NCBI RefSeq assembly: GCF_003892345.1
Contig: NZ_RRUE01000001.1
Span: 341,008-405,007 of the forward strand
Reading direction: 5' to 3'
Source of the DNA: Lautropia dentalis
Lineage (GTDB): Bacteria; Pseudomonadota; Gammaproteobacteria; Burkholderiales; Burkholderiaceae_E
DNA length: 64,000 nucleotides
In this document: positions 47,290 to 57,117 of the stretch, in pieces
How the letters are laid out: every line of letters starts with the position of its first letter
Numbering within the stretch: the first letter of the stretch is position 1
The notes under the pieces: generated by a model
The model's database searches: none
Told to the model about the DNA's origin: nothing
What the model saw: the letters and a program-made list of their open reading frames with translations, nothing else
Program-made: the position numbers and the translations under genes

Positions 47290-48398
47290 CCAAGAAAAAG
47301 TCTCCCCGCCTCCAGAAAGACCTGATCCGTACTACTGCTTCATATCCCCCCATCTTCCGGGGTCTCCTCATCGCCCTCACCGGCGCAGTCATTGCCAACC
47401 TGCTGCACACGCCACTGCCCTGGCTGATGGGGCCGCTCTTTGCCACGGCCGTCACCCGTGTGGTGGGCATCGATACCCGCTGCCCGCCTGCGCTCAACAA
47501 GTTCGGCCGCTGGGTTATTGGCCTGTCGCTGGGGGTCTACTTCACGCCGGAAGTGGTCGACAATCTGGCGGGGCACTGGGCGCTCATTCTGTTCGGCATG
47601 TTCCATGCCCAGATTCTGGCTGTCGCCGGCTGGTGGATATATCGCCGTTACGGCGGGGTTGACAGCGGTACCGCCTGGTTTGCCTCGGCTGTGGGCACGG
47701 CCAGCGAAATCGTCAACATGGCGCAGCGCGCCGGTGCCCGGGTCGATCACGTGGCCACGGCTCACAGCATGCGGGTACTGATCGTGGTCGTCATCGTTCC
47801 CTTCGGCGTGCAATGGCTCTGGGGTGGCGATGCCGAGGCCGCCCGGGCGGCCGCCGCGGCCAGCCGTGTGGTGCACTGGCCCACGCTGCTGCTGCTCATG
47901 GCCGGCAGCCTGCTGTCCGTTCAGGTCTTCAGGCGGGTGCGCCTGCCCAATGTCTGGATGCTGGGCGCCTTCCTGTTCGTGGCAGGCTGCAATCTTGTCG
48001 TGGCTCACTTCAGCCTGCCGGACGTGCTGTCCCATACCGACCTGCCGTCCTGGCTCGTCCGGGCGGGCCAGTTCGGTGTTGGCTGGTCCTTCGGCGACAA
48101 GTACCGCCCCGATTTTCTGCGTTCGGCGCCGCGCCTGCTGGCGGCCGTGGCATTGTCCACCGTCTGCTTCATCGCGCTGTCGGTGGCCATCGGCAGCGGT
48201 CTCGCGCACGCCAGCGGCGAGCCGGCACCAGCCCTGATCCTGGGCTTCATGCCCGGCGGCATTGCCGAAATGACCCTGCTGGCCCGCTCCCTCGAACTGG
48301 GCGTGGCCATGGTCACCGCGCTGCAGATCTCCCGCATGATCGCCGTGCTGTTCACCACGCCGCTGGTGCACCGGCGCTGGATCGGTGGGGGGCGATAG
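47286..48398 (+). CDS. AbrB-family membrane protein
   Basis: A 370-residue integral membrane protein in the AbrB duplicated-domain family (COG3180, once called putative ammonia monooxygenase). Two homologous halves contain Gly/Pro-rich helices, such as TPLPWLMGPLFATAVTRVVGI and WVIGLSLGVYFTPEV in the first half and ALILGFMPGGIAEMTLLARSLELGVAMVTALQ in the second. Family function is poorly defined (possible regulator or transporter). The GTG start at 47286 overlaps the DUF4351 remnant. The first 22 residues are basic and polar. Confidence 0.85.
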   Translation: MTKKKSPRLQKDLIRTTASYPPIFRGLLIALTGAVIANLLHTPLPWLMGPLFATAVTRVVGIDTRCPPALNKFGRWVIGLSLGVYFTPEVVDNLAGHWALILFGMFHAQILAVAGWWIYRRYGGVDSGTAWFASAVGTASEIVNMAQRAGARVDHVATAHSMRVLIVVVIVPFGVQWLWGGDAEAARAAAAASRVVHWPTLLLLMAGSLLSVQVFRRVRLPNVWMLGAFLFVAGCNLVVAHFSLPDVLSHTDLPSWLVRAGQFGVGWSFGDKYRPDFLRSAPRLLAAVALSTVCFIALSVAIGSGLAHASGEPAPALILGFMPGGIAEMTLLARSLELGVAMVTALQISRMIAVLFTTPLVHRRWIGGGR

Positions 48399-48573
48399 TG
48401 CGTGTCATGGATTCACAGGTTTCCGCGTTGGCCCCGAATCCGCGTGATGACGAGGTGCTGCGTTCTGGCGTCGCCGGGGGTGAAACAACCTGCCAGGCAG
48501 TCAACAGCGAGAGGACGTTGGCAGATCACGCGGATTTGTCTATCCTTGGCACAGGTTTTCCCGGAGTTTGCTT

Positions 48574-48864
48574 ATGCCACCCTCACACGTTGAACTGACC
48601 GAGCAGGAGGATCTGCTCGTGAACAGCCTTGTGCAATCAGGTCGTTTTCAGAGCGCCAGGGATGTCGTTGGCGCCAGCTTGCGTCTCCTGGAGGATGCAC
48701 AACGCAGGGAAGAGGAGCGAATTCAGGTGCTCAAGGCTGCTGCAGACAAAGGCTGGGCTGATATTGCGGCTGGCCGGTATTACGACATAGAAGACAAAGA
48801 TCTGGACTCATTCATGGAACAGATCGAAGCTGAGGTCGATGAGGCCATACGGTCACAGGGATAA
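48574..48864 (+). CDS. parD: ParD-family antitoxin
   Basis: A 96-residue antitoxin of the type II ParD/ParE class. The N-terminus (HVELTEQEDLLVNSLVQSGRFQSARDVV) is a ribbon-helix-helix DNA-binding module typical of ParD. The acidic C-terminal tail (DKDLDSFMEQIEAEVDEAI) would wrap the toxin. ATG 48574 has GGAG about eight bases upstream; a TTG six bases earlier is less likely. The stop is four bases before the parE start. Base composition is visibly less GC-rich than in flanking genes, suggesting acquisition. Confidence 0.88.
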   Translation: MPPSHVELTEQEDLLVNSLVQSGRFQSARDVVGASLRLLEDAQRREEERIQVLKAAADKGWADIAAGRYYDIEDKDLDSFMEQIEAEVDEAIRSQG

Positions 48865-48868
48865 GGAA

Positions 48869-49231
48869 ATGCGTTACCGCTTGTCTGCCGAAGCGCGTAT
48901 CGACATTTCGGGTGCGCTCCAATGGTCTCAGGCATTTTTTGGAATTTCGGCCCGGACCCGTTACAGAAAACTGATCACGATTGCAGTTCAGGATGTGTCA
49001 GCTCAGCCATTCCGCGTGGGAAGCAAGGCTGAACCCCGGTTGGGCGATGGGGTTCGTACTTGGCATTTGCGTTTGAGTCGTGATCACGTAGATCTTGTTT
49101 CGGGTCGTGTAAAGAACCTGAGACATTTTCTGATCTATCGTGTCGAGGGTGATCTGGTCGTGATCGGCCGGTTACTTCATGATGCGACAGAGTTCGGTTC
49201 ACATCAGGTTGCCGGGCATATCTGGCAGTAA
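48869..49231 (+). CDS. parE: ParE-family toxin
   Basis: A 120-residue RelE/ParE-superfamily toxin. Features: an N-terminal MRYRLSAEARIDISGALQWS helix, a central beta-sheet region (VRTWHLRLSRDHVDLVSGR), and the C-terminal LRHFLIYRVEGDLVVIGRLLHDATEF, which matches the conserved Tyr-Arg and Leu-H patterns. ParE toxins poison DNA gyrase. It follows parD by four bases with AAGG upstream of the ATG. It is a little longer than many ParE proteins (about 95-105) and its composition is as A+T-shifted as parD. Confidence 0.85.
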   Translation: MRYRLSAEARIDISGALQWSQAFFGISARTRYRKLITIAVQDVSAQPFRVGSKAEPRLGDGVRTWHLRLSRDHVDLVSGRVKNLRHFLIYRVEGDLVVIGRLLHDATEFGSHQVAGHIWQ

Positions 49232-49296
49232 TGTCCGCCCTCCAGCGCAACGAAGCATACGGGCATCCAGAATGCATGAAAAGGATGTTCGGGAGA

Positions 49297-49629
49297 TCAG
49301 ACATCCCTCACATTGTGCCCCTCCCGAATCCACCCCCGCGTCGCCACGACAACCAGCCCCCACAGCACCCACAGCCACGGTGAGCCCCCATTGTCGTGGG
49401 CCAGCACCCCAATCGGCAGAACCAGCCCCACCGCGCCGACCCACGGCACCCAGTTGCCGCCCCTGCTCAGCCGTACCAGCGCTGCCAGCGAAAGCACGCT
49501 GGCCGCACCGATCACCCAGCGGCTGTCGCCGCGTGCCGGATCCAGCGCCGCAATGGCGCCCCACAAGAAAACGGCAATGCCCAGCAGAATCTGGGCCGCC
49601 AGCCGGGCAAGGACTTTCGTGAAGTTCAT
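49297..49629 (-). CDS. Small four-helix membrane protein, 110 aa
   Basis: This is an unrecognised integral membrane protein with four hydrophobic segments: ILLGIAVFLWGAIAALDP, WVIGAASVLSLAALVRL, WVPWVGAVGLVLPIGVLAH and WLWVLWGLVVVATRGW. The loops are short and the N-terminus basic, and the topology suggests both ends in the cytoplasm. Start ATG 49629 (MNFTKVLARLA). It lies alone between parE (convergent) and fbp on the same strand, about 100 bp from fbp. Confidence 0.65.
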   Translation of the reverse strand: MNFTKVLARLAAQILLGIAVFLWGAIAALDPARGDSRWVIGAASVLSLAALVRLSRGGNWVPWVGAVGLVLPIGVLAHDNGGSPWLWVLWGLVVVATRGWIREGHNVRDV

Positions 49630-49730
49630 GGAAACCTGAAAAAACGGGGGCATCAGACGATTTGGGAATACTTCACCATTCCAAACGACTCACGCCGTTG
49701 GCAGATCAAGGCATCAGGCAGTGGTTCGAA

Positions 49731-50738
49731 TCATGACTCGAGGTGATATTTCGTCACCTGCTCCACCTCTTCCTTCGCCCCGATGAACAGCGGCACCCGC
49801 TGGTGCAGGGAAGTGGGCTGGATGTCCAGAATGCGCTGGCGCCCGTCGGTGGCGGCACCGCCGGCCTGTTCCATCAGCATGGCCATCGGGTTGGCCTCGT
49901 ACAGCAGCCGCAGCCGGCCGGGACGGTCGGGCGTACGCAGGTCGGCCGGGTACATGAACACGCCACCGCGGTTCATGATGCGGTGAATCTCGGCCACCAG
50001 GGCCGCAATCCAGCGCATGTTGTAGTCCTTGCCGCGCGGTCCGGTTTTACCGTCCAGCAGTTCGTCGATGTATTTGCGCACCGGCGGATACCAGTGCCGG
50101 CGGTTCGACATGTTGATGGCAAACTCCTGCGTCGCTTCCGGCACGCGATAGCCGCGCTCGGTCAGGTACCAGGCACCGATCTCGCGGTCCAGCGTGAATG
50201 CGGCCACCCCGTCGCCCACCGTCATCACCAGCATGGTGGAGGGGCCGTAGATGGCATAGCCGGCGGCCACCTGCTCGCTGCCCGGTCGCAGGAAGTCCTT
50301 TTCGGAGGGCTCCTTCACACCTTCCGGTGCACGCAGCACCGAAAATATCGTGCCCACCACCGAATTGATGTCGATGTTCGACGAACCATCCAGCGGGTCG
50401 AACAGCAGCAGGAATTCGCCTTTCGGATAACGGTCGGGAATGGTGAAGGGCTGGTCCATTTCCTCCGATGCAATGGCCGCCAGCTGGCCACCCCACAGGT
50501 TGGCTTCCAGCAGCGTGTCGTTGGCGATCACGTCCAGTTTCATCTGCTTTTCACCCTGGACGTTCTGGGTGCCCACATCGCCCAGGCTGTTGGTGAGCGC
50601 GCCCTTGCCCACGGCCTGGCTGATGCGTTTGCAGGCGCGCGCCACCACTTCCAGCAGCAGGCGCAGCTCGCCGGGGATCAGACCCTTGCTGCGCTGCACC
50701 TCCACGAGGTACTGCGTGAGGCTGATGTGCTTTTTCAT
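49731..50738 (-). CDS. fbp: Class I fructose-1,6-bisphosphatase
   Basis: A 335-residue FBPase of gluconeogenesis, hydrolysing fructose 1,6-bisphosphate at C1. Conserved blocks visible: [25 protein letters not shown], the metal-binding [14 protein letters not shown] near residues 113-126, and the C-terminal substrate region [21 protein letters not shown]. The length is standard for proteobacteria. ATG 50738 overlaps the pepN stop by four bases, so the two are co-expressed, which is common in Burkholderiales. Confidence 0.97.
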   Translation of the reverse strand: MKKHISLTQYLVEVQRSKGLIPGELRLLLEVVARACKRISQAVGKGALTNSLGDVGTQNVQGEKQMKLDVIANDTLLEANLWGGQLAAIASEEMDQPFTIPDRYPKGEFLLLFDPLDGSSNIDINSVVGTIFSVLRAPEGVKEPSEKDFLRPGSEQVAAGYAIYGPSTMLVMTVGDGVAAFTLDREIGAWYLTERGYRVPEATQEFAINMSNRRHWYPPVRKYIDELLDGKTGPRGKDYNMRWIAALVAEIHRIMNRGGVFMYPADLRTPDRPGRLRLLYEANPMAMLMEQAGGAATDGRQRILDIQPTSLHQRVPLFIGAKEEVEQVTKYHLES

Positions 50739-53700
50739 GATTCCAGCTCCTTGGCAATCACTTCCCGGACATCCGGGGACTGTGCATCCTGTGCGGCCTG
50801 GGCAAGGACGGCCTGCATCCGGTCGGCCAGTGCCGGGACGAAACGGCGGTGACGGTTGAGCGTACGCGCCATGCGTGCCGCCACCTGTGGGTTGCTACGG
50901 TCCAGACGCAGTACCTGCTCCAGCCACAGGGCGTAGCCTTCACCATCGGGCCGGTGGAATTCGGCCAGATTGCTGTTGAAGAAGGCGTAGAGCAGGGCGC
51001 GCACCTTGTTCGGATTCTGGGCGTCCCAGCCGGGATGCGCCATCAGCCGCTTCACCCGGGCCAGCGTGGGTTCGTGGGTGCCGTGCATGGTGGCCTGTGC
51101 GGTGAACCATTTGTCCAGCACGTGGGTTTCGTGGCGGTAGACCTCCTCGAAGCGGGCCAGCGCCCATTCGGCATCATCGGCCCCGGCGCGCAGCAGCGCC
51201 TGCAGGGCACCCAGACGGTCGGTCAGGTTGTTCGCACCATCGAACTGGGCACGGGCCAGTCCGGCCGCGCCGTCGGCGCCTGCCAGCGTGAGCAGCTGCA
51301 GCGCCGTGTTGCCCAGCGCCCGCTGCCCGACCTTCGGCACGTCCAGCGAATACGGCGCCTGCCAGTGCCTGCGCTCTGCCACCTGCCGCAGCCACGGTAC
51401 CAGTGGCTGCACGATGCGGAGCACGGCCTCATTGCGCCGCGTGCGCAGCCGCTGCGGATCCAGCGGCGTGAGCTGCTCGGCCAGGCGCAGCTCGTCGGGC
51501 AGCAGCAGCATCTGCTGGCGCAGGCCGTCGTCCAGCCGGGCATCCGGCAGCGAGGCCATCAGTGCATCGGCCAGCGCCTGCAGGGAGTCCCGGGCGGCGC
51601 CGGCAGACGGTGTGGAGCCACCCGTTGGCAGGGCGCTGCCTGCTGAGGTGGAGACACCCGTTACCGCGGAATCGGCAGAGGACGTGACGCCGCCGGATGG
51701 GATACCTGTATCTGCTGCCGGCGTACCCTCGCGCACTGCAGCCAGCAGCGCCCGCTCGGCCAGCTGCTGGCCGGCTTCCCAGCGGTTGAACAGGTTGTCG
51801 TCGTGCTGCAGCAGGAAGGCCAGATCGGCATCCGTTGCCGGGAAATCCACCACCACCGGCGCCGAAAAATCGCGCAGCAGCGACAGGATCGGGCCACGCG
51901 CATCGGCGCTTTCCACCCCCTCGAACACGAAGTCCTGCGAGGGGGCCTTCAGTTCCAGCAGCCGCTGGGCAATGACCGAACCGGCCGCGGCACCCTGCGG
52001 CTGGCCACCGGCCGTACCCTGCGCCCCAGCAGCCCCAGCAGCCCCAGCAACGCCAGCAACACCAGCAGCCGAACCAGCTGAACCAGCAGCGCCAGCCGAA
52101 CCAGCCGAACCAGCCCCGCGTGCCAGCAGCGCCACGTTCACCGGAATGTGCAGCGCCTTTTCAGCCGGCGGCGTCACCGGATTGCCGTCGGTGTCCGGCA
52201 GCTGCTGCGTCAGCGACAGCACCAGCCGTTTCGTGGCGGCGTCGTAATGGCTGCGCACCACCAGCCGCGGCGTGCCCGGCGTGCCATACCAGCGCATGAA
52301 CTGGCCCAGGTCGCGCCCGTTGGCATCGGCCATGGCGCTCACGAAGGCTTCGCAGGTCACGGCCTGTCCGTCATGCCGCTCGAAATACAGGTCCATGCCG
52401 CGCCGGAAGCCGTCCACGCCCAGCAGCGTCTGCAGCATCCGGATCACCTCCGAGCCTTTTTCGTACACGGTGGCGGTGTAGAAATTGTCGATAGCCTGGT
52501 AGCTGTCCGGGCGGATCGGGTGGCGCATCGGGCCAGCATCTTCGGCAAACTGCACTTGCCGCAGCAGCCGCACGTTGTCCATGCGCTGCAGGGCACGCAC
52601 GCTGCCGGCGGCCTGCGGGGCCACGCCGGCGGCCATCTGGTCGGCCGTGAATTCCTGGTCGCGGAACACCGTCAGCCCTTCCTTCAGCGTCAGCTGGAAC
52701 CAGTCGCGGCAGGTGACGCGGTTGCCCGTCCAGTTGTGGAAATACTCGTGACCGATGATCGATTCGATCCACTCGAAATCGGTATCGGTGGCCACGAACG
52801 GATCGGCAAACACGTACTTGGCGTTGAAGATGTTCAACCCCTTGTTTTCCATGGCGCCCATGTTGAAATCCGGGGCCGCCACGATCATGAACCGGTCCAG
52901 ATCCAGCTCCAGCCCGAAGCGCCGCTCGTCCCAGGCAATAGCTTTTTCCAGGCTCTGCAGCGCAAAGCCGGTGCGGTGAATCTCCTCTGGTCTGGTCCAC
53001 ACCTGCAGCAGCACCTCGCGCCCCGAGGCCAGCCGGTAGCGGGTTTCGTTCACCGCCAGCTTCCCGGCCACCAGCGCAAACAGGTAGCAGGGCTTGCGGA
53101 ACGGATCCTCCCAAACGACCTCGTGCCATTCGGTACCGGCCGCAGCATCCCTGCCGGCACCGGCACCGGCACCGGCACCGGCACCAGCACCACCGACGGC
53201 CGCATCAGCAACAGAGCCACCAGAACCACCACCAGCGCTGGCCGTACCCGCCAGCGTGGCCGGCCCGCAGGGCAGCACCGACAGCGCGGCGCGAGCCTCC
53301 CGTGCGGCCGGCGCATCATCGGCCAGCAGGTTGCCGTTGGACAGCAGCACCGGATAATCCGCCCGCCGTGCCTGCAGGATGACGCGGAAGGTGCTCATCA
53401 CGTCCGGCCGGTCCATGAACCAGGTCATGCGGCGAAAGCCCTGTGCCTCGCACTGGGTCAGCAGCGTCCCCTGCGTGGCGTACAACCCGGACAGCTCCAG
53501 ATTGGCGGCCGGATGGATACGCACCTGGGTGTGCAGCACGAAATGCTCGGGCAGGTCACGCAGCACCAGCTGGCCGTTCTCGATCAGCGATTCGGGCGAG
53601 GGCAGGCGGATGTCGTTTACCGCCACCGCCAGGGTCTCCAGCGCCTCGCCATCCAGCCGCAGTGGGGCGTCGGCCGGGGTCTCCGGGCGACGACGGTACT

Positions 53701-54022
53701 GGCAGGCGGCCGTGACCACCGTATTGTCGGCGTCCAGGCAGAAATGCAGCACCACGCCGTCGACCTGCCAGTCGGGGGCCCGGTAGTCCTCGCGACGCAC
53801 CACGGTGGACTGGGCCAGGGGGGCACCAGCCGGCGAAGCAGGCTGGGCAGCCACCGAAGACCGGACCTCGACGGAGGGCTGTGCAGCGACTGATGACTGG
53901 GCTTCGGCTGATGAATGTGCAGCGGCTGATGAGTGTGCAGCGGCTGGCGACCGGGTTGCGGACTGGGCGGCACCCGGGGTCCGGGAAGGGACGGGTGGCG
54001 GGTTGGCTGTGGTGCTGGTCAT
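50735..54022 (-). CDS. pepN: Aminopeptidase N with several low-complexity insertions
   Basis: PepN is a zinc-dependent M1 aminopeptidase that finishes cytosolic protein turnover. GAMENKGLN near residue 390 binds the substrate N-terminus. The zinc motif [10 protein letters not shown] near 424 with distal E in [12 protein letters not shown] is intact. The C-terminal helical domain ends [18 protein letters not shown]. coli PepN is 870 residues and this is 1095. Extra parts: a 55-residue Ala/Ser/Gln N-terminal stretch ([15 protein letters not shown]), a Gly/Ala run near 245-285, about 50 residues of Gly/Ala/Ser near 630-680, and a Ser/Thr/Gly run near 770-810. ATG 54022 ([10 protein letters not shown]) was preferred over a farther one at 54169. 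Confidence 0.94.
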   Translation of the reverse strand: MTSTTANPPPVPSRTPGAAQSATRSPAAAHSSAAAHSSAEAQSSVAAQPSVEVRSSVAAQPASPAGAPLAQSTVVRREDYRAPDWQVDGVVLHFCLDADNTVVTAACQYRRRPETPADAPLRLDGEALETLAVAVNDIRLPSPESLIENGQLVLRDLPEHFVLHTQVRIHPAANLELSGLYATQGTLLTQCEAQGFRRMTWFMDRPDVMSTFRVILQARRADYPVLLSNGNLLADDAPAAREARAALSVLPCGPATLAGTASAGGGSGGSVADAAVGGAGAGAGAGAGAGRDAAAGTEWHEVVWEDPFRKPCYLFALVAGKLAVNETRYRLASGREVLLQVWTRPEEIHRTGFALQSLEKAIAWDERRFGLELDLDRFMIVAAPDFNMGAMENKGLNIFNAKYVFADPFVATDTDFEWIESIIGHEYFHNWTGNRVTCRDWFQLTLKEGLTVFRDQEFTADQMAAGVAPQAAGSVRALQRMDNVRLLRQVQFAEDAGPMRHPIRPDSYQAIDNFYTATVYEKGSEVIRMLQTLLGVDGFRRGMDLYFERHDGQAVTCEAFVSAMADANGRDLGQFMRWYGTPGTPRLVVRSHYDAATKRLVLSLTQQLPDTDGNPVTPPAEKALHIPVNVALLARGAGSAGSAGAAGSAGSAAGVAGVAGAAGAAGAQGTAGGQPQGAAAGSVIAQRLLELKAPSQDFVFEGVESADARGPILSLLRDFSAPVVVDFPATDADLAFLLQHDDNLFNRWEAGQQLAERALLAAVREGTPAADTGIPSGGVTSSADSAVTGVSTSAGSALPTGGSTPSAGAARDSLQALADALMASLPDARLDDGLRQQMLLLPDELRLAEQLTPLDPQRLRTRRNEAVLRIVQPLVPWLRQVAERRHWQAPYSLDVPKVGQRALGNTALQLLTLAGADGAAGLARAQFDGANNLTDRLGALQALLRAGADDAEWALARFEEVYRHETHVLDKWFTAQATMHGTHEPTLARVKRLMAHPGWDAQNPNKVRALLYAFFNSNLAEFHRPDGEGYALWLEQVLRLDRSNPQVAARMARTLNRHRRFVPALADRMQAVLAQAAQDAQSPDVREVIAKELES

Positions 54023-55004
54023 GGGGCAGGTGCAGGAAAATGTTCTGAACCTGCAAAGAATAACCGTTTCGCCGGGGCTGGACCAAAGCGGCGGCAGGGT
54101 GTAGGCGAGCGGGAAAGAAACGGGCGAGCGGCAAAGAAACGGCAGGGCAGGGGATGCCCCATCCCTCACGCCTGTCCCATCCCTTCGGGGTCATGACACG
54201 CCCAAAGGAGGCGCACGGGGGCGAAAGCGTTCATGACACGCCCAAGGGGAGCGTGGGGGCAAATGAGGTCATGACACATCTTGGGGCATCACGGGCCGTT
54301 GCGGCCCGACGGACGGCAGGAAACGTTGGTTTTTTGCACTGTTGGCGAAACGCCACCTTGCGAAGCAACCCCGAAATGTGAGATCATTTCTAGGTTGAAG
54401 CAATAACTATATGATTAATCGAAGAATTTAGCTGTCTGGCGCCAACCCGGGCAGTGGGGTTCTTCAACGGTCTTTTCGGCGGGTCCGCTTTCCTCCGCGC
54501 ACCGGGCGGCGGGCAGAAGTACATGGACGCCCGGTGTCAGGCGGACCCAGCCGAACCTTTTTTGCCGCCCCCGCACAGGCTTCCGGGGCAGGCACACACT
54601 GGCCAGAGCCAGTGTTCATGCGCCTTTTCAGCCCACCTGCGGTGGCCGGGCTCATCCGGCAGCAGGCGCCGCACCGTCAGGCTGCACCCGCTTCCCTCCA
54701 TTATGCCAGCCCCAGCCGTGCCGGCCGTGCCTGTACTGCATGCGCGCGTGCGCCAGTCCTGCAGGCAGCGTCTGCACATCCCGTGCGCCCCTCACCCCGC
54801 TCGCGTGCCCTGTCGCGTGACTGGGTGGCACCACGACGTAGTGCCCTGTCGCGTGACTGGGTGGCACCACGACAGTAGTGCCCCGTCGCGTGATTGGGTA
54901 GCACCACGACAGCAGTGCCCCGTCGCGTGGTTGAGTGGCACCACGACAGCAGTGCTCTGTCGCCTGATCGGCTGGCGCCGCGACCCTATCGAGGGATGCA
55001 ACGC
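54023..55004. other. 982-bp gene-free region between pepN and the protease cluster
   Basis: No believable gene is present. The first part has three CATGACAC motif copies (54191, 54231 and 54269) in a loose repeat, each followed by CCCAA/GGGGAGCG-like sequence. From about 54375 to 54430 there is an A+T-rich pocket (TAGGTTGAAGCAATAACTAT, then GATTAATCGAAG) very different from the surroundings. The rest has short GC-rich inverted pieces and ends in a 36-37-bp tandem array directly before the first protease gene's stop. Confidence 0.5.
54805..54988. repeat. 36-37-bp x5 tandem array downstream of the first protease gene
   Basis: Five units begin at 54805, 54841, 54878, 54915 and 54952, each starting GTGCYCYGTCGCSTG and containing GGGTGGCACCACGAC. 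Units contain short near-palindromes (GTCGCGTGAC and GTGGCACCAC). They are contiguous with no unique spacers. They lie within 20 bp of the protease stop (55005), in the 3' untranslated side. Confidence 0.9.
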
Positions 55005-57059
55005 TCACTCACGCCCATACAGCGTGATCTCCCACCAGTACAGCTTGCCGTGGTTGCCTGTTCGGCGGTCGGCCATGCCCAGCGTCCAGCTGCGGCTGGT
55101 GGCGGTGGCAGCCGGTTCATCCATGTGCCGGCGCAGCCCGAAGCGAAAATCCTTCAGTCCCACGCAGCGTGTGCCCTGCCGGGAACCGTCGCTGCCCAGC
55201 CGGTAGCAGTCGTGCGGGGTGGCCAGCGTGCTCACCTGGCCCAGCGGACTGGTCAGGGTGATGTGCAGGTCACCCGGGCCGGGGTGCTGGCGCCGGTAGT
55301 TGTCCGACACGGCCGTCATCCGCACGTCCACGTGCTCGATGTGCTGGATGGGGCAGTCGGCCGGAATGTCGATGGCCGACAGCAGCCCGTCCTGCACGGG
55401 CACGTTCTCGTCGATGCCGCCGTTGCCTTTGCCCCTGGTGTCCTCCATGCTTCCGGAGCTGTCCGTGTTGTCCGGGGCTGCGCCGGTCGTGGCCGGAATC
55501 CGTTCCGGAATGGCGCCGCGCACCTTCTTCCGGTACGGCCCGCACTGGCGCACCGATTCGCTGCCGCCCACACTGGACCACTGCCGGGCCAGCTTCACCG
55601 CAGCCTGCGCATCCACCCCGCCAAAACCGTAGTGGTGGTGATAGCGCAGCGACGATCCGGGCAGGCTGCGCCATCCCGGCGAGCCGGCATCCACCTGCCG
55701 GGCCGAGTGCGCCAGAACCAGCGGCACATCCCGCCAGGTCAGGTCGGGGTTGGCCTGCAGCATCAGCGCCACCACCCCCGACACCATTGGCACGGCGGCC
55801 GAGGTGCCATTGAAATTGTCGCGGTAGCCCTGTCCGGGCAGCAGGGTGGTAATGCCTGCCTGCCAGTCCCCGTAGCCCGTGCGTGAATCGCCCGAGGGCG
55901 CACATACCGTCAGGTTGGGGCCGGCCTCGCTGTACAGCGTGCGCCTGCCGCCCGCATTCACGGCGCATACCGTCACCATGCCGTAGTGGCTGACGTTGCT
56001 GTCGTACACCGAATAGTCGCCGGTCTGCGCGCCATTGCCGCCCGCAAATACATACACGGCCCCCTTGCCGCCGCGTCCCTCGCGCAGTCCGCGGCCCAGT
56101 GCCGAGGCCAGCGCCCCGTCTCCGGCCGACACATGCTCGAAGTGGCCCGTATCCAGCGCCCCCCAGCTGTTGCTGTAGATCTGGTTGTCTGCCAGTCCGC
56201 GTGTCAGCGCATCCAGCAGGCTCACGTCCGTCTGGTGGGCCAGCGCGTTGTAGGCCACCAGTCCGGCCCGGGGCGCCACGCCCACGCCGCCAAGACCATT
56301 GTCGTCCCGCGCGGCCACGATGCCGGCCACCGCAGTGCCATGATCATCACTGGGAGTGACGGGCAGTGGCAGGGCGTTGCCCTGTCCTTCGGGCAGATAG
56401 TTGTGGCTTGCGCCCGGCACCACGTTGGGCAGCAGATCGTCGTGCAGCACGTCCACCCCGTTGTCCACCACCGCCAGACGGATGCCCTCGCCGCGGAACT
56501 GCCGGTGCAGCCCGCCCAGGTTCAGATCCTCACCGGCCACCGCATTCAGCGTGCTGCCGGTATTGCGCAGGTGCCATTGCTGGGCGCGCAGCGGGTCACT
56601 GGTGGTGAACGGGGCGGGAGCAGGGGGAGAGGAATCGGTCCGTGCCGTCGCGACCGTGCCGGGGCTCGTGGACATGCCCGTGGCCGTGGCGCGGGTCACG
56701 GGCGGGATATCGGCGGCTGTACTGCTGGCCATTGCGCTCCCTGCTGCCGTGCGGCCGGCCATCGTGTTGCTCGCTGTCGTGCTGCCAGCAGTCATGCTGC
56801 CGGGGGGCTGGCCATTGGGGGCCGGCGTTGGGTCAACCGTTACCAGGTTACCGGGCGTGCCGGAGGGGCTGTCTTCGGTGACGGGGGGCGCTGTCTGCAG
56901 GGAACTGTCCCCGATGACGGGCATCCCTGCTGGCAATTGCTCCCCTTCGGCGATGGGGGAAACGGTCTGCAAGGTGTCACCGCCGCCCCCGCAGGCGCCC
57001 AGTGCCAGCAGCAGCCAGGGGGACAGATGCAGCACGATCTGACGGGCGTTGTTTTTCAT
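55005..57059 (-). CDS. S8 subtilisin/kexin-like lipoprotein protease, copy 1
   Basis: A 684-residue secreted serine protease. A type II signal (LLLALGACGGGG, Cys near 21) predicts a lipoprotein. A Ser/Thr/Pro/Gly linker of about 130 residues follows. The subtilase domain carries the catalytic Asp in VVDNGVD (near 200), His in DDHGTAVAG (near 240), oxyanion Asn in NSWGALDTG and Ser in NGTSAAVP (near 418). A C-terminal P/homoB-type domain (about 560-684, HIEHVDVRM then WTLGMADRR) is as in kexins. ATG 57059 (MKNNARQ) is chosen because it starts the signal. All active-site residues are intact. The stop of the next copy upstream is only 58 bp away. The substrate is unknown. Confidence 0.93.
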   Translation of the reverse strand: MKNNARQIVLHLSPWLLLALGACGGGGDTLQTVSPIAEGEQLPAGMPVIGDSSLQTAPPVTEDSPSGTPGNLVTVDPTPAPNGQPPGSMTAGSTTASNTMAGRTAAGSAMASSTAADIPPVTRATATGMSTSPGTVATARTDSSPPAPAPFTTSDPLRAQQWHLRNTGSTLNAVAGEDLNLGGLHRQFRGEGIRLAVVDNGVDVLHDDLLPNVVPGASHNYLPEGQGNALPLPVTPSDDHGTAVAGIVAARDDNGLGGVGVAPRAGLVAYNALAHQTDVSLLDALTRGLADNQIYSNSWGALDTGHFEHVSAGDGALASALGRGLREGRGGKGAVYVFAGGNGAQTGDYSVYDSNVSHYGMVTVCAVNAGGRRTLYSEAGPNLTVCAPSGDSRTGYGDWQAGITTLLPGQGYRDNFNGTSAAVPMVSGVVALMLQANPDLTWRDVPLVLAHSARQVDAGSPGWRSLPGSSLRYHHHYGFGGVDAQAAVKLARQWSSVGGSESVRQCGPYRKKVRGAIPERIPATTGAAPDNTDSSGSMEDTRGKGNGGIDENVPVQDGLLSAIDIPADCPIQHIEHVDVRMTAVSDNYRRQHPGPGDLHITLTSPLGQVSTLATPHDCYRLGSDGSRQGTRCVGLKDFRFGLRRHMDEPAATATSRSWTLGMADRRTGNHGKLYWWEITLYGRE

Positions 57060-57117
57060 GCAAAGGGTCCGGAAAATTGTGCAGCCGTCAATGGTCCGAC
57101 AGGTCAATGGCCTCAGA

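Noticed and set aside
54805-54988. Possible CRISPR array
   Set aside because: The units are contiguous and near-identical with no unique spacers, and no cas gene is in the window. It is a plain tandem repeat.
54415-55206. Small frames in the gap between pepN and the proteases
   Set aside because: They have no ribosome site and Arg/Ala/Pro-biased composition, and several run through the tandem array, so they are unlikely genes.
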